Below are positions 8,326-18,872 of a DNA stretch of 64,000 nucleotides, in pieces (position 1 is the first letter of the stretch; each line of letters begins with the position of its first letter). The notes under the pieces were generated by a model. The model did no database searches and was not told the origin of the DNA. It saw nothing but the letters and a program-made list of their open reading frames with translations. Position numbers and translations under genes: made by a program. Origin of the DNA: Gymnodinialimonas sp. 57CJ19 (GTDB lineage: Bacteria; Pseudomonadota; Alphaproteobacteria; Rhodobacterales; Rhodobacteraceae); contig NZ_CP151587.1 in assembly GCF_038396845.1 (NCBI RefSeq), positions 780,001 through 844,000 of the forward strand, given 5' to 3'.

Positions 8326-9921
8326 ATGGCCCCCAAAGTTCTCGTATCCGACAAGCTCTCGGAAACCGCTGTCCAAATCTTCCGTGATCGTGGCGTCGAC
8401 GTCACCTTCGACCCGACAATCGGCAAGGACAAAGAAAAACTCCTGTCCGTGATCGACCAATACGATGGTCTCGCGATCCGCTCGGCCACCAAGGCGACCG
8501 AGAAAGTCATTGCCGCCGCGACCAACCTCAAGGTCATTGGCCGCGCTGGTATCGGTGTCGACAACGTCGATATCCCAGCCGCGTCCAAGAAGGGCATCAT
8601 TGTGATGAACACTCCCTTCGGGAATTCCATCACGACGGCAGAACATGCCATCGCGATGATGTTTGCCGTCGCCCGTCAAATCCCCGAGGCTTCTGCCTCC
8701 ACCCATGACGGAAAGTGGGAAAAGTCCAGGTTCATGGGGGTCGAGCTGACCGCCAAGACGCTGGGCGTCATCGGCGCGGGCAACATCGGCTCCATCGTTA
8801 TCTCCCGCGCCTTGGGGCTGAAGATGAAGGTCATCGCCTATGACCCCTTCCTCAGCGAAGAACGGGCCAAGGAAATCGGCTGCCAGAAGGTAGAGCTGGA
8901 TGAACTTCTGTCCCGCGCCGATTTCATCACCATGCACGTGCCCTTCACCGAGAAGACGGCGAATATCCTGTCAGCAGAAAACCTCGCCAAGACCAAAAAG
9001 GGCGTACGGATCATCAACTGTGCCCGAGGCGGTCTGGTGGATGAGGCGGCCCTGGCCGAGCTTCTGAAATCCGGTCACGTGGCGGGCGCCGCTTTTGACG
9101 TGTTCGCGCAGGAACCGGCGACGGAGAACCCTCTGTTCCACCTGCCAAATGTTGTCGTCACGCCCCACCTTGGCGCGGCCACCACGGAAGCGCAGGAGAA
9201 CGTGGCGCTGCAAGTGGCCGAGCAGATGTCGGATTATCTGCTGTCCGGCGCTGTCACCAACGCGCTCAACATGCCATCGGTCACCGCGGAAGAAGCGGCG
9301 ATCATGGGGCCTTGGGTGAAACTGGCCGAGCACCTCGGTGCCTTTATCGGGCAGCTCACAAATGAGCCGATCAATTCCATCGACGTGGTTTACAACGGTG
9401 TCGTCACCGGCATGAACCTGAAGGCTTTGGATTGCGCCGCTATTGCAGGTGTCATGAAGGCCAGCAACCCTGACGTGAACATGGTGTCGGCCCCCGTCAT
9501 CGCGAAAGAGCGCGGGATTGAGCTGTCGCAAACAACCCAGGACAAATCCGGCGTGTTTGATGGCTACATTCGCCTTGTGGTGAAAACCGACAAGCGGGAA
9601 CGCTCGATCGCTGGCACGGTCTTCAGCGATGGCAAACCACGCTTCATCCAGATCAAAGGCATCAACATCGATGCCGAGATTGGCTCGCATATGCTCTACA
9701 CCACCAACAACGACGTTCCCGGCATTATCGGTGCCCTGGGTCAAACGATGGGGGAGAACGGCGTGAATATCGCGAACTTCACCCTTGGTCGTTCCGGCCC
9801 TGACGGTCAGGCCATTGCGCTGTTGTACCTGGACGAGCAGCCACCGGCGGCTGTGTTGCAGAAATTGATGGACACGGGCCTGTTTCAATCGGTCAAGCCC
9901 CTGCAATTTGACGCGGTGTAA
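8326..9921 (+). CDS. serA: D-3-phosphoglycerate dehydrogenase SerA
   Basis: A 531-residue long-form enzyme oxidising 3-phosphoglycerate to 3-phosphohydroxypyruvate, the first step of serine synthesis. It shows the substrate domain, the Rossmann motif GVIGAGNIGS (about 146-155), the catalytic region ARGGLVDE, the His-containing VTPHLGA, then the intervening (ASB) domain and a C-terminal ACT domain (from about 455, NNDVPGIIGALGQTMGENGV), which usually gives serine feedback control. Follows serC; a strong hairpin with T-tract follows the stop. Confidence 0.97.
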   Translation: MAPKVLVSDKLSETAVQIFRDRGVDVTFDPTIGKDKEKLLSVIDQYDGLAIRSATKATEKVIAAATNLKVIGRAGIGVDNVDIPAASKKGIIVMNTPFGNSITTAEHAIAMMFAVARQIPEASASTHDGKWEKSRFMGVELTAKTLGVIGAGNIGSIVISRALGLKMKVIAYDPFLSEERAKEIGCQKVELDELLSRADFITMHVPFTEKTANILSAENLAKTKKGVRIINCARGGLVDEAALAELLKSGHVAGAAFDVFAQEPATENPLFHLPNVVVTPHLGAATTEAQENVALQVAEQMSDYLLSGAVTNALNMPSVTAEEAAIMGPWVKLAEHLGAFIGQLTNEPINSIDVVYNGVVTGMNLKALDCAAIAGVMKASNPDVNMVSAPVIAKERGIELSQTTQDKSGVFDGYIRLVVKTDKRERSIAGTVFSDGKPRFIQIKGINIDAEIGSHMLYTTNNDVPGIIGALGQTMGENGVNIANFTLGRSGPDGQAIALLYLDEQPPAAVLQKLMDTGLFQSVKPLQFDAV

Positions 9922-9963
9922 CCCGCGCTGCGCATTGGCAACGCGCTGCAACTAGGCTCTAAT

Positions 9964-9993
9964 CCTCCGTGACACATCGCGGAGGGTTTTTTT
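9964..9993 (+). terminator. serA terminator whose 3' arm is the thiolase ribosome site
   Basis: CCTCCG (9964-9969) pairs with CGGAGG (9980-9985) over a short loop and is followed by seven T, a standard intrinsic terminator for serC-serA. The T-tract runs straight into the ATG of the thiolase at 9994, and GGAGGG (9981-9986) in the 3' arm is at ideal Shine-Dalgarno distance. The hairpin could therefore both end upstream transcription and hide the ribosome site of any read-through message. Confidence 0.85.
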
Positions 9994-11169
9994 ATGGACG
10001 ATATCGTCATCCTGTCGGGCGCACGCACGGCAATCGGCACATTTGGGGGATCGCTGGCGGGCACGGCGCCGATCGACACGGGCACTGTTGTTGCCAAAGC
10101 CGCGCTGGAACGCGCCGGAGTAGAGGGTGGCCAGATCGGCCATGTGGTCTTTGGCCATGTCATCAACACGGAGCCCCGTGACATGTACCTGTCCCGTGTT
10201 GCAGCGATGCAGGCGGGCATTCCAGAGACAGCCCCAGCGATGAACGTGAACCGCCTCTGCGGCTCTGGGGCGCAAGCGATTGTGTCAGTCATTCAATCGC
10301 TGGCCCTGGGCGATGCTGATTTCGGCCTGGCAGGCGGCGCGGAAAGCATGTCGCGTTCGCCGTATATCTCAACGGCCACGCGGTTCGGGCAAAAGATGGG
10401 CGACCTAAAGACGCTCGACATGATGTTGGGGGCGCTGAACTGTCCGTTCGGAACGGGCCATATGGGGGTAACAGCAGAAAACGTCGCCGACGAGCATGAC
10501 GTGACCCGCGCCCAAATGGACGCTTTTGCCATGACCTCGCAAGAGCGCGCGGCACATGCGATTGAGCAGGGGTATTTTGCAGAACAAATCGTGCCGGTAG
10601 AGGTCCGCGTGAAGCGCGACATGGTACCGTTTGAAGTGGACGAGCACCCCAAGGCGACCTCTTTGGAAAAGTTGGGCGGTCTGCGCGCTGTCTTCCAGAA
10701 GGACGGTCGCGTGACAGCGGGCAATGCCAGCGGCATCAACGACGGTGCAGCGGCCTTGGTGCTGGCGCGTGCTGAGTCGGCGGAAGCCGCGGGCCTCACC
10801 CCCCGCGCCCGTGTGCTGGGCTACGCGCACGCCGGCGTGCGCCCTGAGGTCATGGGGATCGGCCCTGTGCCAGCGGTCGAAAACCTGCTCGCGAAAACGG
10901 GCCTGAGCATCGGCGATTTTGACGTGATCGAATCGAATGAAGCCTTCGCCTCTCAGGCGCTTGCCGTGAACAAGGGGCTTGGCCTTGACCCGGACAAGGT
11001 GAACCCCAACGGGGGCGCGATTGCCCTTGGCCACCCGGTCGGCGCGACCGGAGCGATTATCACCGTGAAGGCGTTGTACGAACTGGAGCGGATCGGCGGC
11101 AAACGCGCCCTGATCACCATGTGCATCGGCGGCGGACAGGGCATCGCGCTCGCCATCGAACGCCCGTGA
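9994..11169 (+). CDS. Acetyl-CoA C-acetyltransferase (thiolase II family)
   Basis: A 391-residue thiolase. The acyl-accepting Cys89 is in [10 protein letters not shown], the His is in [14 protein letters not shown] (about 347), and the second Cys is in MCIGGGQG (about 377), so the full catalytic set is present. It should interconvert two acetyl-CoA and acetoacetyl-CoA, or a longer 3-ketoacyl-CoA; PhaA, AtoB and BktB roles cannot be told apart here because no phaB or other PHA gene is adjacent. The GGAGGG ribosome site lies inside the upstream terminator hairpin. Convergent with pbpC across an array of palindromes. Confidence 0.93.
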   Translation: MDDIVILSGARTAIGTFGGSLAGTAPIDTGTVVAKAALERAGVEGGQIGHVVFGHVINTEPRDMYLSRVAAMQAGIPETAPAMNVNRLCGSGAQAIVSVIQSLALGDADFGLAGGAESMSRSPYISTATRFGQKMGDLKTLDMMLGALNCPFGTGHMGVTAENVADEHDVTRAQMDAFAMTSQERAAHAIEQGYFAEQIVPVEVRVKRDMVPFEVDEHPKATSLEKLGGLRAVFQKDGRVTAGNASGINDGAAALVLARAESAEAAGLTPRARVLGYAHAGVRPEVMGIGPVPAVENLLAKTGLSIGDFDVIESNEAFASQALAVNKGLGLDPDKVNPNGGAIALGHPVGATGAIITVKALYELERIGGKRALITMCIGGGQGIALAIERP

Positions 11170-11177
11170 TCCGGTGA

Positions 11178-11250
11178 GGTAGAGACTTTTGCAAAAGTCT
11201 CTACCAGAGCCTTGCAAGGCTCTGCCCCAGTCTTTTGCAAAAGACTGGGG
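11178..11250. repeat. Array of three back-to-back perfect palindromes (TTGCAA core)
   Basis: Three perfect inverted repeats abut: 11178-11205 (28 bases), 11205-11224 (20 bases) and 11225-11250 (26 bases). Each has a TTGCAA centre flanked by different arms. They fill the gap between the convergent thiolase and pbpC genes and can fold on both strands. A sister array is at 51186-51269. Arms differ but the centre is conserved, so the core looks selected or mobile. Confidence 0.85.
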
Positions 11251-11260
11251 TGGCGGGGGG

Positions 11261-13300
11261 CTAGTTTTCGATTTCCACGCGGCGGCGCTGAGCCTGGCCG
11301 GTGGCGTCAATGACGGTGAGTTCCGCGAAGCCGGTCTCGGCCTCTAGTGCGATTTCGCGGTCGTATATGCGCGTGGCCACCGGTGCGCCGTTCCAAAGCC
11401 AGGTGAAAGGCGGCGTTCCTTCCGCGACCCGCGCCAGAAGCGGCAAGCCCGGTTGATAGGCCAGAACCGCGCCTTCGGGAGGGAAGGTAATGGCGGGGCC
11501 AGAGTCGCCACCGGACGCAGCGGAGGGGATAAAGCGGCGGAGGGTTTCGGGCAGTTGCGCTGTGGTGAGGGTCAATGCGCCCGGCGGCGGCGGGCGGCGC
11601 GGCGTTGTCTCGTCACTGATGCGGGAGAAAGCTTCAAAGAGCAGCGGCGCGGAAAGCTCTGCCCCGAACGCTCCGGGCACCGAGGCGCCATCGGCGCGGC
11701 CCATCCAGATGCCAACCACATGCTGCCCGTCAAAACCGAACGCCCAAGCGTCCCTGTGTCCGTAGCTGGTGCCCGTCTTGTAGCTCAACCCGATGCGCGG
11801 CGCGTTGGGTGGCGGCGCAACTCCCCCCAGGATGTCGCCCAGATACCATGCCGCCGTGTCCGACAGGATGCGCTGCCCTTCCTCCGCGTCTCCCTCCCGC
11901 CAGTGCAGGGGCGCCGCCACGCCGCCCCGCGCAATCCCGGCATAGAGCGCCATCAGATCCTGCATCGACGTGCCCAATCCGCCCAGGGCAATGGCAAGGC
12001 CTGGTTCCTCCCCTTCGGGCAGGTGAACCTCCATTCCCGCCCGTCCCATCGCCGATAGCATCTGGTGCGGACCGATTGCTTCCAGAAGGGTCACTGCGGG
12101 TATGTTCAGCGACGTTTGCAAAGCCTGCGCGGCGGTCACTTCCCCTCGAAACAGGGCGTCGAAATTCTGCGGCGCATAGCCAGCGATCGAGATCGGGCGA
12201 TCTTCGATCAGCGTTTGCGGATGCAGCAGCCCCGCGTCAAAGGCGAGGCCGTAGATCAGCGGTTTCAGGGTTGATCCCGGAGAGCGGACGGCTTGGGTCA
12301 TATCCACGAACCCCTCTCGCGCGGCATCGGTGTAATCGGGCGATCCGACCGAGGCCAAGACCTCTCCGGTGCCGTGGTCCAGCACCATGATCGCGGCGGA
12401 CATGCGAGGCCCCAGATCGCCAATCGCGCGCATCGCGAGACGCTCCATCTGCCGTTGCAGGCTCGCGTCGAGCGTCAGGTGATGCGTCCCCTGCGTGGGT
12501 CTGTCGGTGATCGCCCGGTCCGCCAGATGCGCGGCGAGGGCGGGGAAATCTCGTCGTTCGGTTGGAATAGGTTCCTCGCGGGCCCAGGCAATTTCCGCTT
12601 CGGTCAATTCGGTGAATTGCACCGCGCGGGACAAGACCCGGTTTCGGGCGATTTCCGCGGCCTCGGGAAAGCGGTCCGGGCGGCGGGAGTTCGGCGCTTG
12701 GGGCAGGGCGACGAGCAAAGCGGACTGCGCGGCGGTCAAGCGATGGGGCTCAGTCCCGAACCACGTAAGCGTCGCGGCACGCACCCCTTCGATGTTGCCG
12801 CCAAAAGGTGCCAGGTGGAGGTAGAGCGTAAGGATCTCTTCCTTCGACAACCGCCGCTCCAGCGCCAAGGCAAGGCGGATTTGCCGGATCTTTCCGCCCC
12901 ACGCACCGGTGCCGGAATCCTCCAACAGCCGCGCCACCTGCATCGTCAGGGTCGAGCCGCCAGAGACGATGCGCCCTGTGGAGAGCCGTTGCCACCCGGC
13001 CCGCAAAAAACTACGCAAATCAACGCCCGGATGGGACCAAAACCGGCGATCTTCATAGGCAACAAGCATGTCGATATAGGCCGGATCGACCGCGTCATAG
13101 GACACCGGCAAGCGCCAGCGCCCGTTTTCCACGGTATAGGCCCGTAGAAGGTCGCCGTTGCGGTCCAGAACCTCCACCCCGGTTTCCAGCGTTAGCGGCG
13201 GCAGCTCTGTCTCGTCGATCCAACGATCCAGCCACAACAGCCCGCCGGCGAGGAGCGCAGCGAGGAGCAGGCTGAAGGTAATCGCGAGGGCGCGTTTCAT
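11261..13300 (-). CDS. pbpC: Penicillin-binding protein 1C
   Basis: A 679-residue bifunctional peptidoglycan synthase with an N-terminal anchor (about residues 5-27). It has a GT51 glycosyltransferase domain ([12 protein letters not shown] with the catalytic Glu, then [13 protein letters not shown]), a transpeptidase domain ([12 protein letters not shown] with the Ser-x-x-Lys motif, and KTGTSYG), and the C-terminal BiPBP_C domain typical of PbpC. ATG 13300 overlaps the stop of the upstream alpha-2-macroglobulin gene (ATGA). This gene pair is a known conserved partnership: the macroglobulin is thought to trap proteases when the envelope is breached and PBP1C to repair the wall. Confidence 0.95.
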   Translation of the reverse strand: MKRALAITFSLLLAALLAGGLLWLDRWIDETELPPLTLETGVEVLDRNGDLLRAYTVENGRWRLPVSYDAVDPAYIDMLVAYEDRRFWSHPGVDLRSFLRAGWQRLSTGRIVSGGSTLTMQVARLLEDSGTGAWGGKIRQIRLALALERRLSKEEILTLYLHLAPFGGNIEGVRAATLTWFGTEPHRLTAAQSALLVALPQAPNSRRPDRFPEAAEIARNRVLSRAVQFTELTEAEIAWAREEPIPTERRDFPALAAHLADRAITDRPTQGTHHLTLDASLQRQMERLAMRAIGDLGPRMSAAIMVLDHGTGEVLASVGSPDYTDAAREGFVDMTQAVRSPGSTLKPLIYGLAFDAGLLHPQTLIEDRPISIAGYAPQNFDALFRGEVTAAQALQTSLNIPAVTLLEAIGPHQMLSAMGRAGMEVHLPEGEEPGLAIALGGLGTSMQDLMALYAGIARGGVAAPLHWREGDAEEGQRILSDTAAWYLGDILGGVAPPPNAPRIGLSYKTGTSYGHRDAWAFGFDGQHVVGIWMGRADGASVPGAFGAELSAPLLFEAFSRISDETTPRRPPPPGALTLTTAQLPETLRRFIPSAASGGDSGPAITFPPEGAVLAYQPGLPLLARVAEGTPPFTWLWNGAPVATRIYDREIALEAETGFAELTVIDATGQAQRRRVEIEN

Positions 13301-16300
13301 TCCAAGATGCTTATCCGGCCGGAGGCCGTCTGCGCCCGATAGGTAGGACGGTACATATCCTCGACCGAAGCCGCAGGATGGTGGAAGTCCCCCGGCGACA
13401 CCGCCCGCACGATATAGGCCATGCGCACCCTGTCCTGCCCGCCGCGCATGTCTACAGCGGCCAGGAAACGTTCGGCCCGGAATTCTGTCATCTCGGTACC
13501 AATCGCCACGTCTACCCCATCGAGCGCACGGATATCGCCCGATTGCAGTAGGTTGGGGTTGTCGATCTCGAACCCGGCGGGGAGAGGGTCGTTCACCATC
13601 AGCCGCCCTTCTGGCGCCCCGGTATTTGTCACGGTCAAGATCGTGACCAACCGCGTGCCTTGGGCAACATTTGCCGGGTCAACGGATTCACCCTCCAGTG
13701 AAAGGTACTCCCGGCCGATATGGTAGCCATTGCCAAACGCCTCTGTCGCGCCTTCGGGGCGACCAAAGCGGGTGAGGGTGACGACCTCATCACGCTCTCC
13801 ACCATTCTCTAACCTGTGGGTTAGGCTCTCATCGTCGAGCACCTGCACCAATGGACCAACGACCGGCGCCCCGTCCAGAAGCAGGCCGTTGCTTGAAGGA
13901 TTGTCGATCAAGGCATGGGCAGCGAGAAGGGCCCAGACGGCCTCTTGGGTAGAGGCATCCGCGACGGGCGGCGCGGTCTCCAGCAAGGTGGCATGCAGGT
14001 TCCCCGCTTGCGATCCGGCGGCGGTGGCAAGGGCCACAAGCCCTGCGGCGTCGCGGCTGCGGCTGCCGTAATCCACACGCCAGCGCCGCGTGTCCTCGGA
14101 CAGACCGGGCAGGGACAGCCGGGCAAATCCCGCCACGAACATCGCATCGGCGCGAGGTTGGTCGCCATACATCGCCAGCGCCGCCCCCAACTGCCCAAGG
14201 GCCAGAGCGGTGCCGAAATCCTGCGCCTTCACATCCGCATAATAGCGCAGGTCGCCCATGCTGGCTTGCCCTTCGCGGGCCAGCACCATCAGGGCATAGG
14301 CCAGCCCCTCTCCGCCGTTCTCGAAGTCGGGATGAGACGCGACCGCGTTCGCCAAGTTGTCCAAAGCGGTCTGGAAAGGGATGTCTGGCACCTCGTGCCC
14401 CTCGGCCCGCGCGCGGGAGAGGAAATCGCTTACGTAGGCGTCCAGCCACAGATCGCCGGAGGAGGCGCGCCAAAGGCCAAAGCTTCCGTTGGCCGACTGA
14501 TTGGTCAGGACCGAGGCGATGGCCCCCTCGATCCGCGTCGCCAGATCGTCGGCCGTGCCCAGGTCCAGCGCCTGCGCGACCGATGACAGATACAATAGCG
14601 GCATCGCGCGGCTCGCCGTTTGTTCGGTGCAGCCGTAGGGGTAGCGGTCCAATCGTTGCAACAGCCCGGCCACATCGTAGCGGGCCAAAGGCCCGGCGGA
14701 CAGGATCGCGCGGGTGCCTTGGGGGTGGAAGCCGGTGAAGGCCGTTGCATCAAGGGTGAAGCTTTCGCCGGGCGCGAGGGTCAGGCGGGTGGTTTCCGCC
14801 ACTTCGGGGTCATTGGCTTGCACGGGGACCGTCAGGGTCTGCACGATGTCGATACCGTCCGGTGTGGTCAGTGTGACGGTAAGTTCTGCCGGCCCGGTGC
14901 GGTCGGCGATGATAAAGGGGATGCGCAGGCGGGTGGCTTCGCGTTCGGCAAGCGTGACCGTGGGGATGATCTGCCCGAAAATCTGGAACTCGGGCGAGGA
15001 GGCTATGGCCAAAGGCATCTCTCCAACCGGTCCTTCGGCATGGGTGATCTCCAGCAAAAGCGCGGCGCTGTCGCCGGGGGCGAGGAAGCGGGGCAGGCTG
15101 GCGGTAACAACGACCGGGTCGCGGACAATCACGTCTGCCTCGGCCTGCCCGACGCCGGTATCGCTCCACACAGTGGCCATCAGGCGAATCGTGCCGTTGA
15201 AAGCGGGCATGTCGAAACTGGCGCGGACGGTGCCATCTGCGCCAACGGTGAGCGGGCCGGAAAACAGCGCGACGAGGTCTTCGGACGTGGGATCAGCCTG
15301 CATCCGCAAGCCCACGCCTGCGTCCCCGCCTTGGCGAATGCGCCCCTCGGCCCCGTCACGGCTATCAATCAGGCGACCATAAATATCGCGGAACGCCATG
15401 CCCAGGCGGCGTTGCCCAAAGTAGTGCCCCTGAGGATCGGGGGCATCGAACCCGGTGAGGTTGAGGATACCCAGATCAACGGCGGCGATGGTGGCGTGCA
15501 CAACCTCGCCCGCCCGCGCGCCTTCCACCCCCAGCACCACGTCGAGCGGTCCACGGGGGCGCATGGTTTCTGGCGCTTCAAGGGTGGCATTCAGCGCCCG
15601 ATCACCGGGGGCGACAGCGGCATGGGCAAGGCCAATGGCACGGGTTGGCGCGGGGCCAGAAACAGTCTCTAACGGGCGGATCAGGGTCGCAGTCACATAG
15701 GCTCCGGCGCCCCAATCGTCGGTCACGGGAAGGGTGATTTCGGTGGGGTCATCGCCGACCTCGATGATCTGCTGATCAATCAACCGATCCGTCACTACCT
15801 GCACGAGGGCAAGGCCGCCGGTGCGGGGCACAATCCGCAAGGTCGCGGTGTCGCCGGGGCGGTAGGCTTCGGCGTCCAAGGACACCTCTAGCGCGTCGGG
15901 CGTATCGGTGCCGTCGTTGGCCCCATACCACCCGGCGCTGAAGCTGACGGAGGACACGGCAAACCCGCCTTCATCGCTTTCAACGCGCAGCTCAAATTCG
16001 CCCCATTCAACGGGAAGGGAAAGGGCCGTGGGCTCTGTTGATAGCGTCGCCTCGCCGATGGCGATTTGCTGGCGCGTCGTAATCGGCTCCCACGTCCAAT
16101 TGCCGTTCTGCCGATACCATTGATAGCGCCGCTCTACCCGGCTGAGGGTCCATCGGACCGCCATAGGGTCAGCGCCTGTTGTGATAAGGTGGAAGGGGGC
16201 CTCGACCCCTTGGGGAAGCCCCCCATCAAAGAGGGGACGAATGCCGATCAGGGGCGCGTCGGGCAGGATGGTGGCCACGGCGGCACGCTCCACCGGGCGG

Positions 16301-18705
16301 CCAGAGCCTTCGGTGATTTCTGCGGTTAGGGTCAACTCACCCGGATGGCTGATGCCGTCAAAGCGGGGCAGGCGCAGGGTGGCAGAGGCGGCCCCGGTGG
16401 CATTGGTTGTCAGCGTGTCGAGGCTGGTGAACGCGGGTTCCGGCGGGGCATCGTAACGGCCAAACCGGAAGCCCGGGTAATCAGGCAGGGTGAAGCGGGG
16501 GCGCAGGGCAAGCCGGCCCGTGATGGCAAGATCAGCGGCAGGCGCACCAAAAAGGTAATCGGCCTGAAACTGCGCGGTGCCTGCGTCGGCGTCCAGATCA
16601 ATGCTGAGGTCGAGGCGTTCGGGCAGGAAATCTTCCACCAACAGCCGCGTATCGCGCAGGGGGCGGGCGTTGGGATCAGCGTGGATCGCCAACCGCCACG
16701 TGCCCCGCGGCACGTCCGCGCCAAGGGGGAGGGAAGCGACAAAGCCCCCCGCGCCAGTCTCCGCCAAAAGGTGCCGCGTGTATTCGACCCCATCGGGCCG
16801 CGTGAGAATGGCGGTAAGGGGCAACCCGGTAATCGCCTGCGCCTGAGGGTCGCGGGCAAGGGTGGTCAGGTGGATCGTATCGCCCGCCCGGTAGATGCCC
16901 CGATCGGTGGTCAGGAACACATCAATCGGCCCGGCGGGCGCGCGGCCTTCAACCCCCCGATCCGAGAGGTCAAATTCGGCGTCACGAAGGGACAGAAAGG
17001 CAAGATCATTGTCACCTTGGCGCACCGTCACAAGCGCAGGGGAAGCGCCCTGTTCGCCAGCGGCAAGGGCTGCGGGAAAATGGGCGTAGCCGTCTTCATC
17101 CGTCTCTAACGTGGCCAAAACCCGGTTCGACTCCGAGATAAGGTCAACCGTTGCGCCAGCATGGGCCGCAGTCGTGGCAAGGGACCGCACAAGGACGTGG
17201 ACGCCGTCGGTGCCGCTCATGGCGCTGATGCCAAGGTCGCTGACAAGGAACCACTGGGTCGCTCCGCCCTCGGCCGTGCCTGCACCGCCCACACGGGCTT
17301 CCAGCGCATAAAGACCGGGGGCGCGGCCTTGCAAGACCTCCCCAATCGGCAGGCGCGTGGTGACGCTACGGTTTTGTTCTTGGGCGACTTCAGCCTCCCC
17401 CTGCCAAACGGCTTCACCGATCTCATCGGCGAATTGATCCACCTGCCATTCGGCCAGCGGACGTCCAAAGTAATCCTGCTGCAAGGTCCGCAGAATATTG
17501 CGATCCGCCACATGGAACAGGCGCAGGTCGACAAGCCCTGTATTGACCCCAACGAGCGGAATAGTGCCGTTTGAAGACCCCGGAAGGATGTAAGAACGCC
17601 CGGCGAAACGCACTGAAGGCTCCCGGTCGCGTACGTATTGGCGCAGAGAGATGGGGGCGTGCAGCACCTCGCCCGAGGCGGCGGGAAGGCCCGCGCGAAG
17701 GGTGAATTCATACCGCCCGCCATGGCGCACGCCGGACAGGCAAAGCTGGCGGCCATCGGCCTCGACCGCGATGTCGGACACCGTGGTCTGCACGAAGTCG
17801 CCATAGGTGACGCCCCCCGCTGCGAGGGGTTCAGAGAAAATGGCGCAGATGCGGGGGAAGTCCGCCTCGATATCCACCCGGGTATCGGTGACGCGGAAGC
17901 CATAAAGGCCAAGCACACGGCTCAGCGCCTCGTCGCGGGCGGGTGTATCGTCGTGGGACAGGGCAAGGCGCAGGGTCGGGATGGTGTCGCGCCCGCGTCC
18001 GCGCCGTTCCAACGCCTCGGCCAGCGTATCAAGTGCGGCGGCAAGGGGTGCCCCGTCATTGGACCGTAAGGCGGCGTTCAGGGCGGCCAGCAGGGCGCGT
18101 TCCTCCAGCCGTTGCCCTGCCGAGCGATTGTCAGGCTCTAGCGCGAGCAGATAGGTGGCGTAGGTCGCCCAATCCTCGGCCACGTCGCCTGCTGTGATTG
18201 CGGCCCCGATCCGGCGCATTGCGCCTTGGATGTTCCCCTCCGCAAAAGCGTTTTGAGCGCTACGCCGCCAATCGCTGGCGGGGAATTGCCCGGCATAATG
18301 GACCAGCCCCAGCCCTATGGCCTGATCGCGCGCGGCGGAGAAATCCGCGTCGCGCAGGAAGGCGAGATCAATGCGCCGTTGTGCGGCAAGGCGGTGGGCG
18401 GGCTCTGGCGTGACGCTGAAGATGCCCGAAATGGCCCCCGCGTAGGTCAGCCCCTCGCCCGCGGCGGTCTTGGGAAAACAACTGTTATTGGCGCTGTTGA
18501 AGGTGAACGCCGCGCAATCAGGATCGGCGCGGCAAGCGGCGGTGCAATTGCTTAGCGTGGTGTCGAGGATCGGGCGCAGATCGTTGCCCGGAAAGTCGGT
18601 ATCGCGGACAATTATCAGCGTCCGGTCGGGCAAAACGCCTTGGGCCAACACGGCCCCGGTCAGAAGAAAAAAGATACCGGCAGCAACAGCGAATAAGCGC
18701 GTCAT
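13297..18705 (-). CDS. Alpha-2-macroglobulin family protein with PAN domain (YfhM-like)
   Basis: A 1802-residue secreted protein. ATG 18705 has GAGG five bases upstream and opens a clear signal peptide (MTRLFAVAAGIFFLLTGAVL); an in-frame TTG at 18720 is less likely. After the signal comes a PAN/apple-like Cys-rich module (CTAACRADPDCAAF, about residues 50-65), then MG beta-domains. The thioester motif CTEQ in YPYGCTEQTAS is near residue 1355, in the thioester domain, so it should covalently trap proteases. There is no N-terminal lipobox, so it is probably periplasmic rather than lipid-anchored. Co-transcribed with pbpC by an ATGA overlap. Confidence 0.93.
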   Translation of the reverse strand: MTRLFAVAAGIFFLLTGAVLAQGVLPDRTLIIVRDTDFPGNDLRPILDTTLSNCTAACRADPDCAAFTFNSANNSCFPKTAAGEGLTYAGAISGIFSVTPEPAHRLAAQRRIDLAFLRDADFSAARDQAIGLGLVHYAGQFPASDWRRSAQNAFAEGNIQGAMRRIGAAITAGDVAEDWATYATYLLALEPDNRSAGQRLEERALLAALNAALRSNDGAPLAAALDTLAEALERRGRGRDTIPTLRLALSHDDTPARDEALSRVLGLYGFRVTDTRVDIEADFPRICAIFSEPLAAGGVTYGDFVQTTVSDIAVEADGRQLCLSGVRHGGRYEFTLRAGLPAASGEVLHAPISLRQYVRDREPSVRFAGRSYILPGSSNGTIPLVGVNTGLVDLRLFHVADRNILRTLQQDYFGRPLAEWQVDQFADEIGEAVWQGEAEVAQEQNRSVTTRLPIGEVLQGRAPGLYALEARVGGAGTAEGGATQWFLVSDLGISAMSGTDGVHVLVRSLATTAAHAGATVDLISESNRVLATLETDEDGYAHFPAALAAGEQGASPALVTVRQGDNDLAFLSLRDAEFDLSDRGVEGRAPAGPIDVFLTTDRGIYRAGDTIHLTTLARDPQAQAITGLPLTAILTRPDGVEYTRHLLAETGAGGFVASLPLGADVPRGTWRLAIHADPNARPLRDTRLLVEDFLPERLDLSIDLDADAGTAQFQADYLFGAPAADLAITGRLALRPRFTLPDYPGFRFGRYDAPPEPAFTSLDTLTTNATGAASATLRLPRFDGISHPGELTLTAEITEGSGRPVERAAVATILPDAPLIGIRPLFDGGLPQGVEAPFHLITTGADPMAVRWTLSRVERRYQWYRQNGNWTWEPITTRQQIAIGEATLSTEPTALSLPVEWGEFELRVESDEGGFAVSSVSFSAGWYGANDGTDTPDALEVSLDAEAYRPGDTATLRIVPRTGGLALVQVVTDRLIDQQIIEVGDDPTEITLPVTDDWGAGAYVTATLIRPLETVSGPAPTRAIGLAHAAVAPGDRALNATLEAPETMRPRGPLDVVLGVEGARAGEVVHATIAAVDLGILNLTGFDAPDPQGHYFGQRRLGMAFRDIYGRLIDSRDGAEGRIRQGGDAGVGLRMQADPTSEDLVALFSGPLTVGADGTVRASFDMPAFNGTIRLMATVWSDTGVGQAEADVIVRDPVVVTASLPRFLAPGDSAALLLEITHAEGPVGEMPLAIASSPEFQIFGQIIPTVTLAEREATRLRIPFIIADRTGPAELTVTLTTPDGIDIVQTLTVPVQANDPEVAETTRLTLAPGESFTLDATAFTGFHPQGTRAILSAGPLARYDVAGLLQRLDRYPYGCTEQTASRAMPLLYLSSVAQALDLGTADDLATRIEGAIASVLTNQSANGSFGLWRASSGDLWLDAYVSDFLSRARAEGHEVPDIPFQTALDNLANAVASHPDFENGGEGLAYALMVLAREGQASMGDLRYYADVKAQDFGTALALGQLGAALAMYGDQPRADAMFVAGFARLSLPGLSEDTRRWRVDYGSRSRDAAGLVALATAAGSQAGNLHATLLETAPPVADASTQEAVWALLAAHALIDNPSSNGLLLDGAPVVGPLVQVLDDESLTHRLENGGERDEVVTLTRFGRPEGATEAFGNGYHIGREYLSLEGESVDPANVAQGTRLVTILTVTNTGAPEGRLMVNDPLPAGFEIDNPNLLQSGDIRALDGVDVAIGTEMTEFRAERFLAAVDMRGGQDRVRMAYIVRAVSPGDFHHPAASVEDMYRPTYRAQTASGRISILE

Positions 18706-18872
18706 ACGGACCTCAAACAAAATTATGCAAAATTGAATGGGGCAAGGGTGGCACGGGGCCGGGGAGTCTGTCGATGATTCCTCCGACTAGGGCCCGCGCA
18801 ATGGCGGATTAACGCTATGTTCAGCAAGTTGCCGCAAAACGGGCGGGTCTGAAACGTGCAGGACTTCACCCG

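Noticed and set aside
11178..11250. CRISPR-like array
   Set aside because: Units are adjacent palindromes of different arm sequence without spacers and there are no cas genes
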